DNA of 38,289 bases from a virus, in the IMG/VR virus record IMGVR_UViG_3300010334_000120, positions 1 through 38,289 of that record; one strand, 5' to 3'. The position numbers were made by a program, and so were the translations under genes. This document shows, piece by piece, positions 22,301-31,500 of the stretch. The first letter of the stretch is position 1. The number at the start of each line of letters is the position of its first letter. Under the pieces are notes generated by a model, which saw only the letters and a list, made by a program, of their open reading frames with translations, ran no database searches and had not been told where the DNA came from.

Positions 22301-25186
22301 TGTGCCCACATAGATAGCACCGCCAATGCCCACACCGCCTGTAACAACCAATGCACCTGTTGTAGTTGAGGTAGATGTTGCAGTGTCCAGTATAGTAACT
22401 TGAGTGGCTGTAGAAAATACCACATCTCCAACGCCATCAGGATCTATCAATATATTTGCATTGCTACCAGTTGGGCTTGTTATGTTGGTGGTGATGATAT
22501 TGCCACCAACTGACAAAGTTCCCGCCACTGCAATGAGACCAGTCAATGCATTGATGCTAAAGGATGCAGTGGTGAACAGTGCTTGATTGATCCTTGTTGA
22601 AGAGTTTTGACCAACAAAAGTGGGATAGAAAATTGAGTTGGTGTTGGTTGCCACAACCAAAACTGTGCTGGCTGTATTGGCAGTGCCAATCAAATCACCA
22701 ATGAATGTTGTGGCAGTGACCACTCCAATAAAATATCCATTACCAACCACGTTCAAAATACCAGTGCCAGTATAGATGCCCGATGGATAGTTGATCAAGA
22801 GTTGATTATTCTGGTTAAGGGTCATGCCATTAACAAGATCTCCGCTGGAATCATTGAAGAACAACAAATTTCCCACATATTCCTGCAGCAATATTCTACT
22901 TGCGCCTATCAAAGATATGTTGGCTCCACTGAATGGAGTACTATTTGGACCAGTTATTTGATTGTTTCTTATTACCTTTATATCTTGGTAAATCTGCGAC
23001 GTGGCGGGTCCAGACAACACTAGTCCACTGGCAGGCAGGCCGTTGATATTATAGGAATTGATCAACACCTGTGCGTCCACAGTGTCATAGGCTCCAATTT
23101 TCAGTTTGCCTGTGCCTGCTTCAATTTGAAATTTGTCTGAGGTCAATACTGATTGACCATTTGATGCAGTATTTTGATTTTCAGGATTGTTATTTTTGAC
23201 AAAAGTCAAATAGTAACTGGAAGTACTGCTGGTAGACACAGTTTGTACTTGACTAGCAGTGGTGGCAACTCCCTGCAAATTTCCAATAAACAACGGGGAA
23301 ATCAGTGAGCTTTCTGTTCGCAAATTGCCCAACACATCCATATTGCCGCCAATATTGACGTCGCCACCAATTCCTACTCCGCCGTCAACAATCAATGCTC
23401 CTGTTGAGCTGCTGACACTGGCTGTTAGATTTACCAAATGTAATGTGCTGGATGTGGTGGATATGAATTTTGCTTCAAATTGTTTGATAGTACTGGTGGT
23501 AACTATCTCAGACCCATTCACATAGCTGGCAGCTGCCACATACAGTGCTCCGCCTACACCCACACCGCCTCTAACTGTCAATGCACCTGTGGCAGTACCT
23601 GTGCTGGCTGTGCTATTAGTTATGGATATGGCGTTGGTGGTTGTTGCGCCTCTATCTGTGACTGATTTGAGAGTACTGGTATTCCAAATGACCACTGCAC
23701 CAGTAGCTGTGGACACCGCAGTGTCAGTGCCAGGTGTTATTGAAGATACAGATGAAGCCTGTAGTGCCACTTTGACGCCATTTGAATAAATGTCACCAGC
23801 AGTCAGTGTACCACCAATGCCTATACCACCAACCACATATAGTGCGTTACTGACTGTAACAGCATAATTTGATGCTGTGCTGGTGATTATAACTGTTTTT
23901 ACTGTTAGGGTATTGCCAATAAATGCACTGTTGGTCACTGTCAGTGCCACATTGGTGCCTGTGAGGCTCAAAGAACTAAATGTGGCTGTTGTAACTGACA
24001 GTGCTGGTAATTTCCCCAATATATAGGCATCTCCCCCCACATATAAATCTCTAGAAACACTCACACCACCTGTCACAGCCAATGCTGCACCTAGACCTGT
24101 GATGGGGTTTACATTGTTTGAACTGTTGATCACAACATTTTTTATTGTGGCTGTGGCACCAACAGTTAAATTCTTGACAATGCCCACACCTCCCGCCACA
24201 GTCAATGCACCAGTAGTTGTGCTTATTGACTGTGTATTGGTGTTGATACTGAATCCCACATTGGACTGCCATTGATTGTTATCATAGCCGTAAAGCAAAT
24301 ATGCCCAAGATGACAGTATCCCAGCGTCTCCAATCAAAAGTCCTGATAAATCTGCATCTTGCCTATTGTTGGTACCACCTGGGCCTGAACCAGTACTCAG
24401 TGCTATCAGTTTGTCGCCTGTGCTAATTGTGACATTGTCAACTGTAAATTGTGTGCCATCCACATACAAATTGCCTGCTATGTAGGTGTTACTGTTCACA
24501 TACAGTGTTTGACTGACTACCATGTTGGTAGCAGTTAAATTTTTGATTCTTGATGATTCTATTTGTGCAAATGTATTCACAGTCAAAGTATTGACTATGA
24601 TTGTTTTCAAACTGGACAAATCACTGGCAAACTGTGGTGCGCTGGCACCCCCATTGCTGATCAGTACTTGACCACTACTTCCTGTATTGATAAATTTGGT
24701 TGATCCAGATGCCATTTGATAAGGAATCTGTCCCACATTGCCATCTTTTAAATTGGTAGCTGTATTAGCATATCCAACTACATTGTCACTATAACTGATC
24801 CAAACAACAGTGTTGTCAGCAGCAACAGACAAAATTTGGAAAGGATTACCTATGGGCAAAAATCCAGTGGTACCCGTAGACTGCTGCACCAATAGACTTT
24901 GTGCGGCGCCGCCACGTATATTGCTTGAAGTGCTTACATTTGAAAATATTTCAGTGGCAGTAATAACCCCCCTAACCAACATGCTGCCGCCAATAATTGC
25001 GCTCTTGCCAACCTCTAAATTTGCAGAAAAGGAAGCTGTTGATTTTACGGAAATATTTTTAGCTATGGATATGCCGCCAGCAATTTGCACAGCTCCGTAT
25101 GTGCTGGTACTGGTGGATGCAGCATTGGTACTTTCAACTACCAACCCCGCCTTAACTACAAAATCATTATTGAGTAATGTTGCCAT
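19400..25186 (-). CDS. Giant tail fibre protein with shaft repeats (1928 aa)
   Basis: The N-terminus (about 1-330) holds diverged shaft units and a unique region (YIAGNLYVDGTQFTVDNVTI), probably for attachment. Residues about 330-1800 contain roughly sixteen GGVGIGG-type units, mixing short units with 92-residue long units that carry TAGTDTAVTTSTG and TSTLQSVTDRG. The middle has a non-repeat island (about 660-850). The C-terminal domain (about 1810-1928) includes STYRSAKYFSQATSGTNYV and EYGISTNNGVLGSY, and is homologous to the C-terminus of the 347-aa protein. It probably forms a long trimeric fibre with a tip domain for receptor binding (inference). No clear Shine-Dalgarno is seen before the ATG, 14 bases from the upstream stop. 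Confidence 0.9.
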   Translation of the reverse strand: MATLLNNDFVVKAGLVVESTNAASTSTSTYGAVQIAGGISIAKNISVKSTASFSANLEVGKSAIIGGSMLVRGVITATEIFSNVSTSSNIRGGAAQSLLVQQSTGTTGFLPIGNPFQILSVAADNTVVWISYSDNVVGYANTATNLKDGNVGQIPYQMASGSTKFINTGSSGQVLISNGGASAPQFASDLSSLKTIIVNTLTVNTFAQIESSRIKNLTATNMVVSQTLYVNSNTYIAGNLYVDGTQFTVDNVTISTGDKLIALSTGSGPGGTNNRQDADLSGLLIGDAGILSSWAYLLYGYDNNQWQSNVGFSINTNTQSISTTTGALTVAGGVGIVKNLTVGATATIKNVVINSSNNVNPITGLGAALAVTGGVSVSRDLYVGGDAYILGKLPALSVTTATFSSLSLTGTNVALTVTNSAFIGNTLTVKTVIITSTASNYAVTVSNALYVVGGIGIGGTLTAGDIYSNGVKVALQASSVSSITPGTDTAVSTATGAVVIWNTSTLKSVTDRGATTTNAISITNSTASTGTATGALTVRGGVGVGGALYVAAASYVNGSEIVTTSTIKQFEAKFISTTSSTLHLVNLTASVSSSTGALIVDGGVGIGGDVNIGGNMDVLGNLRTESSLISPLFIGNLQGVATTASQVQTVSTSSTSSYYLTFVKNNNPENQNTASNGQSVLTSDKFQIEAGTGKLKIGAYDTVDAQVLINSYNINGLPASGLVLSGPATSQIYQDIKVIRNNQITGPNSTPFSGANISLIGASRILLQEYVGNLLFFNDSSGDLVNGMTLNQNNQLLINYPSGIYTGTGILNVVGNGYFIGVVTATTFIGDLIGTANTASTVLVVATNTNSIFYPTFVGQNSSTRINQALFTTASFSINALTGLIAVAGTLSVGGNIITTNITSPTGSNANILIDPDGVGDVVFSTATQVTILDTATSTSTTTGALVVTGGVGIGGAIYVGTASYISGAQIVTTATIKDYLSASGVNTIVAGTDISINTSSGIVTVSNTSTLQTVTSRGSSTNFAISVVNTTTSTGTATGALTVTGGVGIGGALWVGTTSYISGAQIVTTATISNYSVSKITAGTDTAVTTSTGVVTIYNTSTLQSITSRGSSTNFAISVVNTTTSTGTATGALTVTGGVGIGGALYVGTTSFVSSAQIITTATLAQFGVTRITAGTDTAVTTSTGDVTIFDTSTLQSVTGRGNTSSNAVVLTNTANSTGTATGALTVVGGVGIGANLSVGGTASIKSTATSTSTTTGALTVTGGVGIGGSLYVGGAITATSIYVGSSPVLTAQSIGQYGVSNVNGLTGTVTLVAGTDTMITINTAANQIVVSNTSTLQSVTNRGSSTTNVIIINNNTVSTSSNTGALIVTGGVGIGGNLFVSGTITANIVTIQLTTVTTTNVVTDDVISTYNTTNSTGTTTGALIVSGGVGIGGALYAGTTSYIANAQIITTATLAQFGVTKIIAGTDTAVTTSTGVVTIYNTSTLQSVTDRSTTTTNAISITNTATSTGTQTGALTVAGGVGIGGALYVGTAGYISGSQIVTTATIGNFGVAKILAGTDTAVTTSTGIVTISNTSTLQSVTDRGNTTTNAISITNTATSTGTQTGALIVVGGVGVGGALYVGTTSFVASAQIVTTATISTFAVSKIIAGTDTSVNTSTGVVTISNTSTLQSVTDRGSTTTNTISITNTATSTGTQTGALIVVGGVGIGGALYVGTAGYISGAQIVTTATIGNFGVSKLTAGTDTAVTTSTGNVLIWNTSTLQSITNRGATTTNTISIANTAVSVSSTTGALTVAGGVGIGGTVYIGPQTTGTINALVYGNTLVSSYTSDPISSTSAVILDAFSTSTYRSAKYFSQATSGTNYVHISEISVFHSGGISYINEYGISTNNGVLGSYDATIANNNLNITFTPISNSTMVVKLTRFTITS
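19740..24250 (-). repeat. Tandem 276-bp and shorter repeats in the 1928-aa fibre gene
   Basis: The GGVGIGG anchor occurs at 19794, 20070, 20346, 20622 and 20898 and again at 21495, 21771 and 22047, each 276 bases apart. The two blocks are separated by shorter or longer units (171, 324 and 102 bases), and more diverged units extend to about 24250. The least diverged copies lie at the 3' (left) part of the gene. Confidence 0.92.
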
Positions 25187-25200
25187 ATTATGAGTTGGCT

Positions 25201-26244
25201 TTAAAAGGCCATGGTAGTCCTAAAATAAGTGACCTCTGTTGATGCGTATTTGGGAGTAAAAAACACGCTGACTGTGTTGTTTGTTTCTTCTGCACTAAAT
25301 TCTCCCAGTTCCCCGTTGTTGGTCAGCACACCATACTCAGTGGCATACACTGTGCCTGAATTGTCTACCATCAGCAATATTTCAATTACTTCTATGTTTG
25401 CTCCTGATTCTATTTGAACCAAATACTTGGTTGATCTAAAATCTCTAAATGAGTAAGCGTCTATCACTGTTGTTGCAGTAGTATTTATTGTCATCCTATT
25501 GGAACTCATTATTGAAGCCCCAATCTGAACACTCTTTGCATACACAGTGCCGTTGACCCCAACCCCGCCTGACACAGTTAGTGCCCCAGTGTTGGTACTG
25601 GTTGAACCTATTGTGCTTTGAATTGATATTGACTGATCAGTGGTGTTACCCCTTGCTGTGACTGATTGCAGTGTACTAACATCACTGATCACCAAATATC
25701 CCAAACCATTGGCTGTGGCATTGGTTGCAGTGATTAGAATGTCAGGACCTGATGCCACTGTTTCATACAAACTGGATGTTGTCAACACATATTTGCCAGC
25801 AGCGTATATGGTGCCACCCACTACCAAATCAAGACCAATGCCCACACCACCCGACACAATCAGTGCGCCTGTGGTGCTTGATATAGCATTTGTGGTATTG
25901 GCTATACGAACTGATCCCGTAGTAACAGCACCTCTAGATATCACAGTGTCAAATGTACTAATGTTTGAAATTCTAGTTTGACTATTGACCGTGATCACGG
26001 ATATATCCGTGCCTGCAGTTATTGACAAATTGGTTTGTGCGTATTGGTTCAATGTGGCTGTGGTTATTATGTCAGCACCGTTGATGGTTCCCGTATTTTG
26101 AATATAAACAGCACCAGACTGCAAATTACCCAGTGACAAATTTTTACTGGTCAATGTCCAAACAAATCCATCCCAGGTGTAGATATTTCCATTGAGATTG
26201 AAAGTTTGATTGAGTACGGGATTTGATGGAAAACCTAATGGCAT
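25201..26244 (-). CDS. Short tail fibre protein with shared tip domain (347 aa)
   Basis: The N-terminus (MPLGFPSNPVLNQTF, then NIYTWDGFVWTLTSKN) carries one Trp-rich unit. The middle has two or three shaft units (TTGALIVSGGVGIGLDLVVGG, AGTDISVITVNSQT, NTGALTVSGGVGVNG). The C-terminus (about 245-347) contains FRDFRSTKYLVQIESGANI and EYGVLTNNGELGEF, aligning with the last part of the 1928-aa fibre. It is a compact version of the same architecture and may form the distal piece, or an alternative tip, of the fibre (inference). The start follows AAGAGT and lies 12 bases after the upstream stop. Confidence 0.85.
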   Translation of the reverse strand: MPLGFPSNPVLNQTFNLNGNIYTWDGFVWTLTSKNLSLGNLQSGAVYIQNTGTINGADIITTATLNQYAQTNLSITAGTDISVITVNSQTRISNISTFDTVISRGAVTTGSVRIANTTNAISSTTGALIVSGGVGIGLDLVVGGTIYAAGKYVLTTSSLYETVASGPDILITATNATANGLGYLVISDVSTLQSVTARGNTTDQSISIQSTIGSTSTNTGALTVSGGVGVNGTVYAKSVQIGASIMSSNRMTINTTATTVIDAYSFRDFRSTKYLVQIESGANIEVIEILLMVDNSGTVYATEYGVLTNNGELGEFSAEETNNTVSVFFTPKYASTEVTYFRTTMAF

Positions 26245-26256
26245 AATTGTTACTCT

Positions 26257-28116
26257 TTATAGTTGTGCGATCTGTATCCAGAAAGTGCTTGTGCCGTCTT
26301 TGATGTATTGATACTCGGCCAGTGTTTTACTGTTGATCCAAAAATCTCCAATGTGAGATACCAAAGCAGATGGAGTTGATGTGCTCACAGTGACTCTGGG
26401 TGAATACAACAATTTGTTTTCATCAGGATTACCGTCTTGGCTATAAATGCTGCCTTGTACACCCATGCCTCCAGCCACAGTCACAGCACCGTTGGTAGTT
26501 GAAGTGGCAGCAGCAGTTGACCTTGCATTGATTGTGTTTGTGTCCAATCTTGACCCAACATAAACATTTTTGCCTACGCCAACACCTCCCACCACTCTCA
26601 ACGCACCACTACTTGTGGATATGCTGTCCAAACTGCTATTGATTGTGGCTGTAGTGAACACTGCTGTTTGCGGCACAGTTTGACCAATTATCATGTTGTC
26701 AATGGTACCTATCACATTCTTGGGATTGATTGTGACAGTGCCATCATCCACTGGCGCCAATACTATCAGTGCATTACTGCCGGTGGCGTTCAAATTGCTG
26801 CCCACAAACACGGATCCTTTGATACCTGCTCCGCCATAAACCTGCAATGCACCTGTATTATTAAATGAAGATGTGGCTTCGTTGTAGTAGCTGGGATCTC
26901 CCACAAAAACTGTGCTGCTCAGTGAAGTCTTGCCAACTCCGTCAAAGTAAAATATGCCACCAATGCCCACTTGATTGTCTTGGCCATCTCTTATAAGTTT
27001 GCTATTAATACTAACGTTGTTATTTCCAGTACGCATGTTTGAGCTGACTGCATAGCCCAAGAAAAAATTGAAACTGCCTGTGGTCAAATTGGGAGCAGCA
27101 GTATCGCCCAAGAAAAAATTGCGTTGACCATTGTAAAAAGACTTACCCGAGGCATTGCCAAATGCCACATTTGAATAGGTCACAATTGATCTACTGACAA
27201 AACCTGCAGTCACGGAGCCAGTTCCAAAACTACTTGAATCTATGGTCTTATTCACTCCTCGAATCAAACTGTAGATTGAATTTGTTGCTAAACTATAATC
27301 ATCATTGGGAAACACAAATGTGTACAGAGTGAGAGTATTAGCACTAATCGCATCAACTAGGTAATTTTTTCCATTCAAATTGGTGCCCAAACTGCCAGTA
27401 ACTCCGGAAATAATGATTGAAGACCCCGTGGTTAATCCATGATTGATTACAGTCACTGTGGTAGTAGTGCCTGTGGTAATTTTGTTAATAGCTCCCACAA
27501 GCACAGTGCTTACTGTGCCAACTCTTTGCAAACTGCTGTCGCCAATGGCAATAGTGTTGGTGAGATTGGTTCCAGATGATAGGGCATATCTGCCAATGGC
27601 TATGGAATTTTGAGCTGATTGTAGGCCTAATAATGCACTCCAACCAATGGCGATACTGTTTTCGCCATCAAAATCCACGCTGTTGGTTTGTGTAGCGGCC
27701 ACGCCAGTTAGAACTATGTTGTTGGAACCTTTGTATCCTTGACCAATAGTGATTCCATTGACATTTATATCATCGCCGGTGTATAAGCCATTGGCTATGC
27801 CTATTCCGCCATTGACTACCAGTACTCCAGTAGTTGGGCTCAAATTGACTTGAGAGCCTGAAATAATTACAGTGCTGGTTCCAGTGCCCACGATATTGAT
27901 ATTTTGATCTGGCACATTACTGTAAATCGCTCCCTTATCAAATTGCAAATTACCCAAACTGGAAACATAAGTTATCAACGATCCGCTGGTAGCCACCAAT
28001 GTGTACCCCGTACTGGTTGTGGGAGTTGGGCCAAGCTGATTCTGGGCTTGACTTAAATTGGTAAACCCAGATGGTGAACTGCTATTTTTTTGAGAGCCGC
28101 TGACTAATAATGGCAT
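26257..28116 (-). CDS. Tail fibre/virion structural protein (619 aa)
   Basis: Shaft-type units are seen near residues 90-115 (TTGVLVVNGGIGIANGLYTG), 430-460 (NTGALQVYGGAGIKGSVFVG) and 510-570 (SGALRVVGGVGVGKNVYVG, NGAVTVAGGMGVQGSIY). Between them, about 130-400, lies a different region with repeated NSIAIGWSAL, NSIAIGRYAL and NTIAIGDSSL motifs. This head-like repeat is typical of trimeric autotransporter adhesins and many phage fibres, and it indicates a trimeric beta-structure. The C-terminus (HIGDFWINSKTLAEYQYI, ending FWIQIAQL) is a Trp-rich unit. It probably belongs to the tail fibre assembly. AGGAT precedes the ATG. Confidence 0.85.
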   Translation of the reverse strand: MPLLVSGSQKNSSSPSGFTNLSQAQNQLGPTPTTSTGYTLVATSGSLITYVSSLGNLQFDKGAIYSNVPDQNINIVGTGTSTVIISGSQVNLSPTTGVLVVNGGIGIANGLYTGDDINVNGITIGQGYKGSNNIVLTGVAATQTNSVDFDGENSIAIGWSALLGLQSAQNSIAIGRYALSSGTNLTNTIAIGDSSLQRVGTVSTVLVGAINKITTGTTTTVTVINHGLTTGSSIIISGVTGSLGTNLNGKNYLVDAISANTLTLYTFVFPNDDYSLATNSIYSLIRGVNKTIDSSSFGTGSVTAGFVSRSIVTYSNVAFGNASGKSFYNGQRNFFLGDTAAPNLTTGSFNFFLGYAVSSNMRTGNNNVSINSKLIRDGQDNQVGIGGIFYFDGVGKTSLSSTVFVGDPSYYNEATSSFNNTGALQVYGGAGIKGSVFVGSNLNATGSNALIVLAPVDDGTVTINPKNVIGTIDNMIIGQTVPQTAVFTTATINSSLDSISTSSGALRVVGGVGVGKNVYVGSRLDTNTINARSTAAATSTTNGAVTVAGGMGVQGSIYSQDGNPDENKLLYSPRVTVSTSTPSALVSHIGDFWINSKTLAEYQYIKDGTSTFWIQIAQL

Positions 28117-28130
28117 GTTATTATCCTAAT

Positions 28131-28514
28131 TTATGCATTAGCTGTTTCCAAAACACTCAGAGTCAGTTGCAGTACATTGTTAGCGTCTGCATAGGCCTGT
28201 ATGCTATCCAAAGATTCCACAATCATTTTGCCGCTGAGCGGCGAAGCTGCATCATTAGCAGGAACTGCATAACTCATTACCAAGGTACTGGTTGTTCTAG
28301 CAGCTTGAGCTCCGTTACCTTGCGCATCCGCTAATATTGGCCTATTTCTAAAATGGCTGAAACTCACATAGTGCGTTTGTGAACTGATATTGGCCACTTG
28401 TGCCATTAATATAATGGCAGTGGTGCCAATTGGCGCAGTGTATACTTTGGATGCAGTACCTGTGGTCAATACTGCTGTTTTTGTCTTAAACGTGTTTAAT
28501 GGTAATTGTGCCAT
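28131..28514 (-). CDS. Small virion protein (127 aa)
   Basis: The protein begins MAQLPLNTFKTKTAVLTTG and has a compact beta-sandwich-like pattern: VYTAPIGTTAIILMAQVANIS, HYVSFSHFRNRP, SYAVPANDAASPLSGKMIVE, then a final LQLTLSVLETANA strand. Similar small proteins occur beside fibre and structural genes in marine T4-like phages, and I know no assigned function. A fibre-associated or decoration role is likely from position. The gene has a strong AAAGGAT Shine-Dalgarno and lies 15 bases after the 2545-aa gene and 14 bases before the 619-aa gene, so it is inside the fibre operon. Confidence 0.8.
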   Translation of the reverse strand: MAQLPLNTFKTKTAVLTTGTASKVYTAPIGTTAIILMAQVANISSQTHYVSFSHFRNRPILADAQGNGAQAARTTSTLVMSYAVPANDAASPLSGKMIVESLDSIQAYADANNVLQLTLSVLETANA

Positions 28515-28529
28515 TTGTAAAATCCTTTT

Positions 28530-31500
28530 TTAAGTTATCGCTAAAATAAACGGTGTCATATTAGCAAACAACGATTGAGTAAATGTTCTTCCTGAAATAA
28601 CTCCTGTGGCCTGACTGATAACTAACCCAGGTCCAATTCTAAAATCTCCGTTTTGATCAGTGGAGGTAAAAAACACCTTACCACTATTTAACTGAAGTGT
28701 TTCCCTGCCCTGTACAGGATCGGCCTGTCCAAATTGTGGCAATGCTCCATAATTTGTGCCTGCACCCACATATTCAAACACATAGCCGCTGGCACTGATA
28801 TAGCTTCTTTGATAAAAATTCACAATGGTACCATCAGGAAACAGTGTGGGATCATTGACTGCCTCGCCCAGTTCCACAATGTGATAGGTATCTTCTCTAC
28901 TCCAATAGCTGAGTCCAGCATATATCATGTTGTAGTTGCCGCCAGTTTCCAAATCATAAATCAGCTGCTGCAGAGTCAACCCCACATCCCTAGCACATTT
29001 GTCTGCTTGATTACCAGTCATGGCATTGGGATTATATACCGATGGATAATTGATGGCAATGTACGCCAACACTTCAGCCTGTATAAATGCTCTATTAGCA
29101 TTGATAATGGTCCACGATCTTAGGTTGTCCACAGGGACAACACTGGAATTGGTAACAACATTTTGAGGTCTTAGATTGAGTCTACTGCCCACCTGCCCAG
29201 GGCCGTTACGAATTATGTTGTTGAGCAATGATATACCGCTGCCAACTCTACTGGTGATAGTGTTTGTGTCTGACGGTAAAGCATTGCCCAAAATGGGTTT
29301 TACATTAGTTTGCAACGGCACATATTCAGTGTTTATTGTGCCACGTATCAAACTGCTGGTAATGGTGGACAAATAACTGAACGCTGCCACAGTGGCTGTT
29401 GATTCATTAGGTATAACACTGTAATTGGCATCATTATTAAAATAATATATGCCTGATTTGGTGCTCTGTGAATTTCCACCTGTCAGCATGTCAAAGGTCA
29501 CGGCATCAATCATCAAACCAATATCTGTCGCACATCTTGTGGCAGTGAATGCACCCAAACTGCCAAGCACACTGGGGTAATTGTTGTAAGCAAAATTGAC
29601 TACACTGTTTTGTATGGCAGTTTTATTGCTTTGTAATGAAACAGCATCTGCTATCAGTGAATCCGATGCAGTGATTGGTCCGCCATATACCACACTATTT
29701 GTGACATCTACGGGGCCGTTGATCAATATGTTTGTTATGATGTTGAACAGTTGTGCCACCCGAGATTTATTATCTCCACTAACATAATTGGTTGCTGTGG
29801 TGGCCAAATACTGAACTGATGCAATGGTAGCTGTACTTTCTGCCACTAGAGCAGCTGTGGAAAACCCAGTATCATACTGTTGACTCCAATATTGCAATCC
29901 GCTAAAAGTCAAATCACTGTAATTACCAACGCCGCCATTGAGATTGTAGTACAAAATATCTTCCGCGACAGCATCCACTATCAAACCCGTGTCCCTATAG
30001 CATTTGCCATCAGTGAATACAGAGGCAAAATTGTTGTTGACATAGGCAATAATTTCGTTGGTCAAAAAGTCAATGTTGTTTTGTATCAGTGATATGGCAC
30101 TGCCTGCTCCAGAGGGTACTGCACCAGACTTAATGATTGCTGAAGCAGGAACTACTGACAACGCTGAGTTTATGTTAGTGGCTGTGAGAATAGTGGTCAA
30201 ATAGCCAAATTCCAAAGTCACAAAAGATGCTGCATTACTACCACCCACAAGTGTGGAGTTGACATATTGTTTGGAATAGTTGCCCACGCTGGGCATGATC
30301 ATTTGGTTGCTGATAATTTTGTTGGTCACAGAATTCAAATATTTCATGGCCGCTGCATGAGCAGCTATCTGATTCACTGTGGGACCTTGATAATTTGTAT
30401 TTGAATTTGCAGATAGTATGTTTGAATTCAAAAGATATGGGTTGTTGGCCACGCTGCTAGTCAACACAGTAAAGTAGCTGTTTCCCGCAAAGTACAAGGT
30501 AAAATAGTTTGGGTTGTTGGGAAAAGCAGCACCGCTGAGCAACGGTTGGCTCAAAGTGATGCTGTTGAAATTCACATTGGACACCACAGTACCAGTGGCT
30601 GCATACCAAATTTTATAATTTTGATTGATCACATACTGACTGGAACTGTTAGCCAAAGTAACTCCGTCTGCCTGAACATAGCTGCCAAATTCATCATGTA
30701 GGTAAGGGAAATTGTCATAAGGGTAACCAAATTGATCCAAAACATACACTGTGTTGCCCACGTACACATTGGTTGTTGGGATGTTGATGAGATTTATGGA
30801 TCCCGCAGTCAGTGTGCCAGTGCTGGGTTGGGAATTCAAAAATCCATACAAATACACTCCCAAATCTGCTAACTGTGGGGAGTTATAAGAATTCAAGAAG
30901 TCGTTTGGTGATACCACTTCCATGACCAGACTTATATGAGGCCGATTGGCAGCATCTGGCACAAACACTTCAACATTGCCAGCTTTATCCGGCCAAAAAC
31001 CATTGGGATAATATTGGTCCAAGCCGTCAATACCTGGACTGAATGGGTATGCTCTAAACGCTGGATTATATATGGTGCCGCTGAACGCACGTTTGCCATA
31101 ACCATCAGCTACCAAACAGATGTCTCCAAAGTTGGCATTGCTGTTTACAATACTGGCAATCCCTCCATGATCTACCTGTACACCAACACTGCTAAAAATA
31201 GTAAATACCGATACCAGCTGAGCGTAACCATTATTGGTAATTCTAACACCTCTGCCGCCTTGACTCAATTGTGTAAACGCATCATAAACAAACGACTGAA
31301 TTGGGCTACGGTCGCTGATCACTGCGCCGTCAACCAAACTGCCACCCATGCCGCCAATTGGGTCTGTTTTTCTACTGTCCCAAGTGTTGGGACTGCCAGT
31401 TTGTCGTAGACTGAAATCTTCTACCTCATTTTTTTGTAAGGGATAGACTAACGTATCACCAAAGTAAATTGTGGAATTGATGCCAAATCCTACAGTGGCC

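Noticed and set aside
17860-24250. Possible CRISPR array or satellite repeat
   Set aside because: The unit is 276 or 120 bases, in frame and coding, with no short direct repeats separated by unique spacers.
17860-24250. Diversity-generating retroelement variable region
   Set aside because: No reverse transcriptase, accessory protein or template repeat is seen. Repeat differences are not concentrated at A positions as far as can be judged by eye.
17868-24300. Many plus-strand Val/Pro/Thr-rich frames opposite the fibre genes
   Set aside because: They recur with the 276-bp repeat because the minus-strand repeat lacks stops in that frame. They have no Shine-Dalgarno or independent start and carry no recognisable family.
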